NCBI GenBank assembly: GCA_029934875.1
Contig: JAOZLK010000283.1
Span: forward strand, 1-6,317
Direction of reading: 5' to 3'
DNA length: 6,317 bases
DNA from: Bacteroidales bacterium
Lineage (GTDB): Bacteria > Bacteroidota > Bacteroidia > Bacteroidales > GCA-2748055
A program made the position numbers and the translations under genes. Under the pieces are notes generated by a model. It had not been told where the DNA came from and did no database searches. It was given only the letters and a program-made list of their open reading frames with translations. Numbering within the stretch: the first letter of the stretch is position 1; each line of letters begins with the position of its first letter. Of the stretch, positions 1 to 6,013 are shown in pieces.

Positions 1-1363
1 TGTTGTCCTCAACCAACAGCACCCGGGCCTCTTCAAGAGCCACCGATTTTCTTGTTTCCTTCTCAATTTCCAGCGCTTGCTCAATATCCGGCACACTCCG
101 TGTTGCATCCTTGGCAAAGTCCTGGAAGAATGAAATGTTCGCCGTGGCTTGTTCCAGTGTCACGGTCAGATCACTTTCACTCTCCATGAGAAATTTGTAG
201 GCTGTGGTAAGATTCGATCCCGTTTGAGTGGTACCCCGCTTTAGATCGTCCACGTACGATTTAAGAGTGCTTCCCAGGTCGGTCCGGATTGTGAAGCTGA
301 ACTTCAGCCTAACCTGGCTCGGTGTTTCCTTTAACATGGTCACTCGTAACCTGAGGGGCCTGCCCGCCTGCATATAGAGGCTCATTCCCTTGATGATGTT
401 GATCACAAGGCTTCGCAGCAGGCTGGGATCCCCGATCAGGAGCTGCTTAATCTGACCCGGGTACTCCGTGGACACTTTTCCTATGGATGAGTTTCCCGAG
501 TTAATAATCTCAATAGCCTCCTCCATAACCCGCTTCATATCGAAGGAGATGATGCTCTTCTTATAGTCGAGGATGCCCGGGGATACGATTTCCACTATGT
601 TGTTCACATCCTCGATCAGACTATTGGTAGAGGCCTGCAGGGTCTCCATCAGCTCCATCTGCTGCGAGGTGAGCCTGCTGTCGTGTACCAGGTTATTGAT
701 CAGGGTGATGTTACTCAGGGAGGTCCTCAGTTTATGGGAAAGCCTGGACATAAATTCATCCCGTTGTACCAGCTGCTCTTTGAACAGGATGCGGGAATCG
801 TTAAGCTTTGTGACCAGCAAACGGTTTGAACGTTCGATATGGTGGCTGATTGCCAGAATCATGAGGTAGCCGATCGTGAAAATACTGGCATCAAAAACGC
901 TAAGCCTGATGTGGCTCTGGATGCCGGGAATCGAGTTCATGACAAGAATAGCCAGAACCAGGGAAACCGATATTAATATGCCATGCTTTCCGTTCACACT
1001 CAGGGCAGCAAGAGGATAAATCAGGATGAAGCTGAGAACCAGGAATGTACTCAGATTTGAATCCACCAGGTAAGCAGAGAGGAAGAGCAGGGCAACAATT
1101 ATAAGTACCAGGGTGCTGTTCAGATCGGTTTTTTTACCCGGAGGGACCAGGAAATAGATCAAAAGTGTTCCGGCCAGTGCTCCGCCATCCCGGATTAAGA
1201 TCAGGGGCTGCCCGGTGAATATGGCAAACACGATTGAAGTGAACAGCAATAAACAGAGAAGGCCGTAGAAGTGGTTGATTCTCTTGATCCTGTTCGCCTC
1301 AGATTGATCCATGCTATCAAGGATACCATAGGAAAAAATCCGGCTTAGAAATTCGCTTAACAT
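1..1363 (-). CDS. Membrane-bound hybrid histidine kinase with degenerate ATPase domain (partial, C-terminus beyond window start)
   Basis: I translated this minus-strand frame by hand; 454 residues are visible and the gene continues past base 1. The start ATG (1361-1363) is the first ATG after an in-frame TAA eight codons upstream. Residues 33-173 hold about six hydrophobic segments (roughly 33-50, 53-73, 83-100, 104-121, 128-146, 158-173) with short loops, so sensing would be within or near the membrane. A linker leads to a HisKA domain with H-box RLSHKLRTSL; the candidate phosphoacceptor is His210 (codon 734-736). The ATPase domain keeps GDPSLLRSLVINII (residues 311-324, N-box Asn322) but the second N-box Asn is replaced, no DxGxG (G1) box is present, and the GTGLGL (G2) region reads TQTGSNLTTAYKF. 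At 447-454 RVLLVEDN is the opening of a receiver domain, with its acceptor Asp outside the window. The family is clear; the signal and target are unknown. Catalytic loss is inferred from missing motifs. Confidence 0.88.
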   Translation of the reverse strand, partial: MLSEFLSRIFSYGILDSMDQSEANRIKRINHFYGLLCLLLFTSIVFAIFTGQPLILIRDGGALAGTLLIYFLVPPGKKTDLNSTLVLIIVALLFLSAYLVDSNLSTFLVLSFILIYPLAALSVNGKHGILISVSLVLAILVMNSIPGIQSHIRLSVFDASIFTIGYLMILAISHHIERSNRLLVTKLNDSRILFKEQLVQRDEFMSRLSHKLRTSLSNITLINNLVHDSRLTSQQMELMETLQASTNSLIEDVNNIVEIVSPGILDYKKSIISFDMKRVMEEAIEIINSGNSSIGKVSTEYPGQIKQLLIGDPSLLRSLVINIIKGMSLYMQAGRPLRLRVTMLKETPSQVRLKFSFTIRTDLGSTLKSYVDDLKRGTTQTGSNLTTAYKFLMESESDLTVTLEQATANISFFQDFAKDATRSVPDIEQALEIEKETRKSVALEEARVLLVEDN

Positions 1364-1380
1364 GTAAATTCTCAATGGCT

Positions 1381-1395
1381 TTCTTTAACAAAGAA
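1381..1395. repeat. Short inverted repeat upstream of the histidine kinase gene
   Basis: TTCTTT-AAC-AAAGAA is a perfect 6-base inverted repeat with a 3-base spacer, lying 17 bases upstream of the kinase ATG on the minus strand. It could be an operator or a weak leader hairpin. The region is A/T-rich, so chance is a real possibility. There is no T-tract on the plus side to suggest a terminator. Confidence 0.3.
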
Positions 1396-1430
1396 AAAGA
1401 AATTTGAGAAACCTTGGTAAACATTGGCTT

Positions 1431-1469
1431 TATTTTTGTACAATAAACTTAGATAAGTTCGTAATTTTG
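1431..1469 (+). promoter_or_regulatory. Candidate Bacteroidetes-type promoter(s) for the four-gene plus-strand run
   Basis: Two sequences match the Bacteroidetes -7 consensus TAnnTTTG exactly: TATTTTTG (1431-1438) and TAATTTTG (1462-1469). A TTTG that could serve as the -33 element lies upstream of each (1403-1406 and 1435-1438), though both spacings are a few bases longer than the usual arrangement. The first would give a leader of about 40 bases before the ATG at 1488; the second a leader of only about a dozen. The first overlaps a palindrome TTGTACAA (1436-1443), flanked by TTTATT and AATAAA, which might bind a regulator. I saw no equally good TAnnTTTG on the minus strand for the divergent kinase gene; TAAGTTTA (1444-1451 read in reverse) is the nearest. 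Motif match only. Confidence 0.4.
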
Positions 1470-1487
1470 TCCACAGGGTATGGAATA

Positions 1488-2183
1488 ATGAAAGCAGCTT
1501 CAACACTTTTTATTTTAATGTGCATCACCGCCTTGGTGCGGGCACAGGAAGAAACTCCTGAAGGAATGGTGCGTTATACGACTGGCTATGAGTTCGCCGA
1601 AGGCATCTATCCTAATTTTGAGATGGTCATTGCAGCAAATCCCATGCCGGCAGCCAGGGTGGTTACAGATGTTGATTTGTTCGATCGTGAATTCTATGAG
1701 AAGATCACATCGGAGAAAGAGATTGTCATATATGATAATAACGGGGTGAAGATGGAAATCAATACCTCCAAGATCTGGGGTTATGGCCGGAACGGAGCGC
1801 TGTATATCAATGTGGGTTCGGCCTTCCACCGGATTAGCATGGTGGGAAATATCTCTCACTTTGTTGCCTCGGTTACCACCTACAATCCCAATTATTACGA
1901 CCCTTATCACTACAATCCATATTATTCCAATTCATATAACAGCGGTCGCTACAATTCACCCAATTCGTCATACTCCAGCACCGATCTGAGACAATACCTG
2001 CTTGATTTTCAAACGGGCGAGGTTATGGAATATGACAGTGAGGCAGTTGAGGTGATGCTCATGAAGGACCCGGAACTGGCCGATGAATACCTGTCTCTGA
2101 AGAACAGGAAGAGAAACCAGATGAAATTTGTATTCATCCGCAGGTACAATGAGAAGCACCCCCTCTATTTTCCCGAGCATTGA
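1488..2183 (+). CDS. Exported protein of unknown function with Tyr/Asn-rich low-complexity segment
   Basis: The protein has 231 residues. Residues 1-19 form a signal peptide (Lys2, hydrophobic core STLFILMCITALV, probable cleavage after RA before Gln20), placing it in the periplasm or at the outer surface. The ATG at 1488 is chosen because the signal peptide starts there; an in-frame TTG at 1404 would add 28 residues ahead of it and overlap the promoter candidates. Three parts are visible: an N-terminal region (20-125) with alternating hydrophobic residues suggesting beta structure, a Tyr/Asn/Ser/Pro-rich stretch (about 132-163), and a charged C-terminal part (166-231) ending in FIRRYNEKHPLYFPEH. 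I have the impression that this C-terminal pattern recurs in secreted Bacteroidetes proteins, but I cannot name the family. No catalytic motif, lipobox or transmembrane anchor is seen. It heads the plus-strand run, 25 bases before the next gene, another exported protein. Function unknown. Confidence 0.85.
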   Translation: MKAASTLFILMCITALVRAQEETPEGMVRYTTGYEFAEGIYPNFEMVIAANPMPAARVVTDVDLFDREFYEKITSEKEIVIYDNNGVKMEINTSKIWGYGRNGALYINVGSAFHRISMVGNISHFVASVTTYNPNYYDPYHYNPYYSNSYNSGRYNSPNSSYSSTDLRQYLLDFQTGEVMEYDSEAVEVMLMKDPELADEYLSLKNRKRNQMKFVFIRRYNEKHPLYFPEH

Positions 2184-2208
2184 CCATTCATAAACATAAG
2201 ATTCAATA

Positions 2209-3078
2209 ATGAAACAAGTAATTGCCTTCCTATTAGTATTGCTACCATTGTCGCAACTCATGGCACAACGAGAATACCTGCCCACAGCCGAGGATCTGAC
2301 AAGGTTCCATTCTACTACAACCTATGTGGTCCTGAGCGATAATCTTATGGCGGATTGGAATTTTGAAATCCGCGATGCCATTGAAAAATTCTGGACCATC
2401 ACCGATTTCGAGTTCCTGGAGTATAAAGACTTTGCCGATAAAAGTGTGGATGCCAATGCTTCTTTCCTATATGTTGCCACGGTTAGCTTTGAGAAGGATA
2501 AATCGAATACCCGCTATACCTTTCTCTGCCTCTCACTTGGTGGGCCGGATCATGAGAGTATCGACGAGCTTCATGATATTACCAATGTGCCCCTGAGTTA
2601 CTACGGGGTGGATGAGGATGAGTATACCTACAAGCTGGGTTTACTGGTGCGCTTTATGCAGCAACATATCAAGGTCATTACCGACGATCCCAAGCTAGTT
2701 TCCCAGAATGTTTTCCAGTACTATAACGACAACATGGGCAGTGTGAAGGGGAAGACCCTTTATCTTACAGAAGAGGACCTGCCCTTTGAACTTTCCACCG
2801 ATGCAAAGATCAGGGCAGTTTATCCCTACAATTTTCAGATTGTAGATCGTGAGCAGATTAAGGAGTTGATAATGGTGGAGGATGAGAATGCAGTCATTCT
2901 TCACAAGGTAGGTCCCCAGAGCACGATCATCCATGACCGGGTCTATAAGATCCTGATGGGGGCCAGCGATGCCAGGTTCTATTACTACGACTGGCACAAA
3001 TCAAACAAGAAGAAACCCGACGCATTTCTTAAAAGTGATTTTGAGCGGCTGAACAGGGCCGTACCCAAACAGAAATAA
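2209..3078 (+). CDS. Exported protein of unknown function, Bacteroidetes type
   Basis: The protein has 289 residues. Residues 1-19 form a signal peptide (core [14 protein letters not shown], probable cleavage after MA before Gln20), so it is predicted to be periplasmic or surface-exposed; the lack of a Cys after the cleavage site argues against a lipoprotein. The mature part begins with a segment containing [10 protein letters not shown] (36-45) and [18 protein letters not shown] (52-69), then a beta-rich region ([14 protein letters not shown], 85-98) and a glycine turn SLGG (109-112). The C-terminal half is polar, with [13 protein letters not shown] (180-192) and a Tyr-rich end ([10 protein letters not shown], 255-264). 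The spacing of the WTIT.FEF segment resembles a family I associate with secreted Bacteroidetes proteins, but I cannot assign a name or activity. It follows the first exported protein by 25 bases and precedes hisS by 4, so cotranscription is likely. Function unknown. Confidence 0.87.
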   Translation: MKQVIAFLLVLLPLSQLMAQREYLPTAEDLTRFHSTTTYVVLSDNLMADWNFEIRDAIEKFWTITDFEFLEYKDFADKSVDANASFLYVATVSFEKDKSNTRYTFLCLSLGGPDHESIDELHDITNVPLSYYGVDEDEYTYKLGLLVRFMQQHIKVITDDPKLVSQNVFQYYNDNMGSVKGKTLYLTEEDLPFELSTDAKIRAVYPYNFQIVDREQIKELIMVEDENAVILHKVGPQSTIIHDRVYKILMGASDARFYYYDWHKSNKKKPDAFLKSDFERLNRAVPKQK

Positions 3079-3082
3079 TTCA

Positions 3083-4462
3083 ATGGCAGGTAAACCATCC
3101 ATCCCTAAGGGAACGAGAGACTTTACGCCCGTGGAGATGTCCAGGCGTAATTATATTTTTGATGCGATCCGCCAGGTTTTCAAAACCTATGGATACCAGC
3201 CCATTGAAACTCCGGCCATGGAGAATCTTTCCTCACTTATGGGAAAGTACGGCGATGAAGGCGACAGGCTGCTTTTCAAGGTCCTCAATTCGGGCAACTT
3301 CAAGGATAAACTGAGTGATGAGCAGCTAATCGAAACTGCTCCCGGAAAGTTGGGAACCATGATTTCTGAAAAGGGACTCCGCTATGACCTGACTGTTCCC
3401 TTTGCACGCTTCGTGGTTCAGCACCGAAATGAACTTACCTTTCCTTTTAAACGCTACCAGATTCAAGCGGTATGGAGGGCAGACCGTCCCCAGCGGGGCC
3501 GTTACCGGGAGTTTTACCAGTGTGATGTGGATGTAATTGGCTCTACCTCCCTGCTGAACGAGTATGAATTGGTAAGAATTATCGATGCAGTTTTCAAATC
3601 ACTGAATCTGAAGGTGGTGATTAAGATTAACAACCGCAAGGTGCTCACCGGGATTGCAGAGGTGATCGGGGAGATGCAGAGAATCACCGATATTACAGTC
3701 GCCATCGACAAACTGGAAAAAATCGGGATGGAGAAGGTCCTCCTTGAACTTGAGCAAAAGGGGATCAGCAAAGAAGCCCTGGGAAAACTGGAGCCGGTAC
3801 TTGCCATGAAGGGTACAGACCCTGAGAAAATCGCCTTCCTGGAAAGCTATCTTGCTTCCTCCGAAACAGGTTTGAAGGGCATTGAGGAGATAAAAGAGCT
3901 CTTTAGCTTCCTATGTGAGACCGATTTGAAAGCAGAAACAGAATTTGATCTTACACTGGCCAGGGGCCTGAACTATTATACAGGATGCATCTTCGAGGTG
4001 AAAGCTACCGAGGCCTCGATGGGCAGTATCTGCGGAGGGGGACGTTACGATGACCTCACAAGTATTTTCGGACTTGAGGGAGTGTCGGGAGTGGGGGTCT
4101 CCTTTGGAGCGGACCGCATTTATGATGTGATGCTTCAGCTGGAGCGCTTCCCGGCAAGGGGAGAGATGGACACCAGGGTGCTCTTCGTCAATTTCGGAGA
4201 GCGCGAAGTACGATTTATTCTTCCTGTGCTGGACAGGCTTCGAGAGGGTGCCGTGGCAACTGAGCTCTATCCTGAAAGTGCCAAAATGAAGAAACAGATG
4301 GCCTATGCCAATACGCGCAACATCCCTTTTGTTGCCCTGGTGGGTGAGCAGGAGATGAACGATGGTGTGATCACCCTGAAGGAAATGGAAACAGGTGAAC
4401 AGGAGCGTCTCACCCCGGACCAGCTGGTGGATCGCTTTTCTGAACCTTTAAATTTATTGTAA
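3083..4462 (+). CDS. hisS: Histidine--tRNA ligase (histidyl-tRNA synthetase, class II)
   Basis: This cytoplasmic class II aminoacyl-tRNA synthetase joins histidine to tRNA-His using ATP. The 459 residues fit the family's usual length. Motif 1 lies in roughly residues 10-48, beginning GTRDFTP. Motif 2 spans about 122-153 and includes [19 protein letters not shown]. The histidine-binding loop is [10 protein letters not shown] (292-301), where Arg294 matches the catalytic arginine of the family. Motif 3 is GGGRYDDL (318-325) with [11 protein letters not shown] (336-346). Residues 365-457 form the anticodon-binding domain. The motif 2 wording [12 protein letters not shown] and the longer segment before [11 protein letters not shown] (100-110) resemble eukaryotic HisRS more than the E. 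coli form. The start follows the upstream stop by 4 bases with no clear Shine-Dalgarno sequence. The stop codon TAA shares its last A with the hutH ATG. All key motifs look intact. Confidence 0.97.
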   Translation: MAGKPSIPKGTRDFTPVEMSRRNYIFDAIRQVFKTYGYQPIETPAMENLSSLMGKYGDEGDRLLFKVLNSGNFKDKLSDEQLIETAPGKLGTMISEKGLRYDLTVPFARFVVQHRNELTFPFKRYQIQAVWRADRPQRGRYREFYQCDVDVIGSTSLLNEYELVRIIDAVFKSLNLKVVIKINNRKVLTGIAEVIGEMQRITDITVAIDKLEKIGMEKVLLELEQKGISKEALGKLEPVLAMKGTDPEKIAFLESYLASSETGLKGIEEIKELFSFLCETDLKAETEFDLTLARGLNYYTGCIFEVKATEASMGSICGGGRYDDLTSIFGLEGVSGVGVSFGADRIYDVMLQLERFPARGEMDTRVLFVNFGEREVRFILPVLDRLREGAVATELYPESAKMKKQMAYANTRNIPFVALVGEQEMNDGVITLKEMETGEQERLTPDQLVDRFSEPLNLL

Positions 4463-6006
4463 TGAATAAGGAACACCTTGTAAGCACCGCTGCGATTGGG
4501 TGGAAGGAGATTGAAGAGATACTCGATAAGGACCAGAAACTGGTTTTATCAGATGAGGTGAAGGAGCGAATCTGTTCCTGCAGAGCTTACCTGGACCAAA
4601 GGCTTGAGAAGGGGGATGAAGTAATCTATGGAATCAATACCGGCTTTGGCTCCCTGTGTGATAAGGTAATCTCCACCGAAAACCTTGGACTCCTGCAAAA
4701 GAACCTGGTGATGTCACATGCCTGCGGGGTAGGGGATGAGGTTCCCCCCGAGATTACCAGGCTGATGCTCCTCCTAAAAATCCAGTCTCTCTCCTATGGA
4801 AATTCCGGGGTACAGGAGGCTACTGTACAGCGTCTTGTGGATATGTACAACCACAAGATTCTTCCGGTGGTGTACACCTACGGCTCACTGGGAGCCTCGG
4901 GCGACCTGGCGCCTCTTGCGCATATGAGCCTTCCTCTCCTGGGCGAGGGTGAGGTACGCATTGAGGGAAAGAAGCAGGCAACAAAGGAGGTATTTGCCCG
5001 CATGGGATGGGATGCTATCGAGCTGCAGTCAAAAGAGGGACTGGCCCTGCTGAATGGTACACAGTTTATGAGTGCCTTCGGAGTTCAGCTCTGCCTGCGC
5101 GTATTTAAGCTCTCCCGGCTGGCCGACATTATCGGGGCCCTTTCACTGGATGCCTTCGATGGTCGCATCGAACCTTTCCACCATCTGATTCAGCAGATCA
5201 GGCCCCACCAGGGCCAGATCGTCACTGCCAGGAGAATCAGGTGGATTCTTGAGGGAAGCGAACTCATCTCGCGGCCCAAGGCCCATGTTCAGGATCCCTA
5301 TTCCTTCCGCTGCATCCCCCAGGTTCATGGAGCCTCCAAGGACTCCATCAATTATGTGGCCTATGTTTTCAGAAACGAGATTAATTCCGTAACCGATAAT
5401 CCCACCATCTTCCCCGATGAGGATTTGATCATATCTGCCGGCAACTTCCACGGACAGCCCCTGGCCCTGGCACTGGACAACCTAGCCATCGCCATGAGTG
5501 AACTGGGGAACATATCCGAGCGGCGAACCTACCAGCTGGTTTCGGGTTCCAGGGGGCTTCCCCATTTCCTGGTAGCCAATCCCGGCCTGAACTCGGGCTT
5601 TATGATTCCCCAGTATACCGCAGCATCCATGGTAAGCCATAACAAGCAGCTGTGTACCCCCTCATCGGTCGATTCCATCGAATCGTCACAGGGACAGGAG
5701 GACCATGTGAGTATGGGGGCCAATGCGGCCACCAGCGCATGGAAGGTTATGGAAAACCTGGAGCGGATTTTAGCCATTGAGCTCTATAATGCAGCCCAGG
5801 CAATGGAGTTCCGGAGGCCTGCCCGAAGCAGTGCCTACCTGGAAAAATTCATGGAGGGATACAGGACTTATGTATCCTTTGTTGAAGATGATAAGGTGAT
5901 GTACACCGATATTGAAGGAAGTGTCAACTATCTCAGGGAAGTGCAACTGGACCTGCCCGAAGAGCTGCTGGAATTCAAGGATTACTCACCGGTAACCGGT
6001 AGTTAG
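4462..6006 (+). CDS. hutH: Histidine ammonia-lyase (histidase)
   Basis: Histidase removes ammonia from L-histidine to give urocanate, the first step of histidine degradation, in the cytoplasm. The 514 residues match the family length. The MIO cofactor forms from the Ala145-Ser146-Gly147 triad in YGSLGASGDLAPLAHM (codons 4894-4902). Other active-site residues are in the expected places: Tyr56 (YGINTGFG), Ser85-His86 (NLVMSHACGVG), Asn198 (LNGTQ), Gln278/Tyr280/Arg283 (VQDPYSFRC), Asn328 (GNFHGQP) and Glu413 (QEDHVSMG). Glu413, which contacts the imidazole in characterised histidases, favours histidine over tyrosine or phenylalanine; some Bacteroidetes tyrosine ammonia-lyases share the Ser-His pair, so that pair alone does not decide. 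The ATG overlaps the hisS stop by one base (TAATG), which suggests translational coupling. hutU, hutI and a formimidoyltransferase gene are absent nearby. No clear terminator follows the stop. Confidence 0.92.
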   Translation: MNKEHLVSTAAIGWKEIEEILDKDQKLVLSDEVKERICSCRAYLDQRLEKGDEVIYGINTGFGSLCDKVISTENLGLLQKNLVMSHACGVGDEVPPEITRLMLLLKIQSLSYGNSGVQEATVQRLVDMYNHKILPVVYTYGSLGASGDLAPLAHMSLPLLGEGEVRIEGKKQATKEVFARMGWDAIELQSKEGLALLNGTQFMSAFGVQLCLRVFKLSRLADIIGALSLDAFDGRIEPFHHLIQQIRPHQGQIVTARRIRWILEGSELISRPKAHVQDPYSFRCIPQVHGASKDSINYVAYVFRNEINSVTDNPTIFPDEDLIISAGNFHGQPLALALDNLAIAMSELGNISERRTYQLVSGSRGLPHFLVANPGLNSGFMIPQYTAASMVSHNKQLCTPSSVDSIESSQGQEDHVSMGANAATSAWKVMENLERILAIELYNAAQAMEFRRPARSSAYLEKFMEGYRTYVSFVEDDKVMYTDIEGSVNYLREVQLDLPEELLEFKDYSPVTGS

Positions 6007-6013
6007 ACCATAT

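Noticed and set aside
3..869. Plus-strand open frames at 3-200 and 573-869
   Set aside because: They lie opposite the histidine kinase, whose minus-strand frame has clear HisKA and receiver motifs; the plus-strand translations are Ser/Arg/Leu-rich with no domain character.
1404..1487. TTG start extending the first exported protein by 28 residues
   Set aside because: The extension would sit ahead of a well-formed signal peptide and overlap the promoter candidates; the ATG at 1488 begins the signal peptide directly.
1515..1910. Minus-strand open frame inside the first exported protein gene
   Set aside because: It is antisense to a gene with a signal peptide and consistent coding character, and shows no recognisable domain.
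1968..2285. Minus-strand open frame spanning the end of the first exported protein gene and the start of the second
   Set aside because: It runs through both coding regions and the short gap; no domain or plausible start context supports it.
5143..5777. Minus-strand open frames at 5143-5451 and 5529-5777
   Set aside because: Both are antisense to conserved active-site regions of hutH and look like composition-driven shadows.
5988..6000. ACCGGT-A-ACCGGT repeat at the end of hutH
   Set aside because: A pair of six-base palindromes inside coding sequence, coding Thr-Gly codons; too short to support a site.
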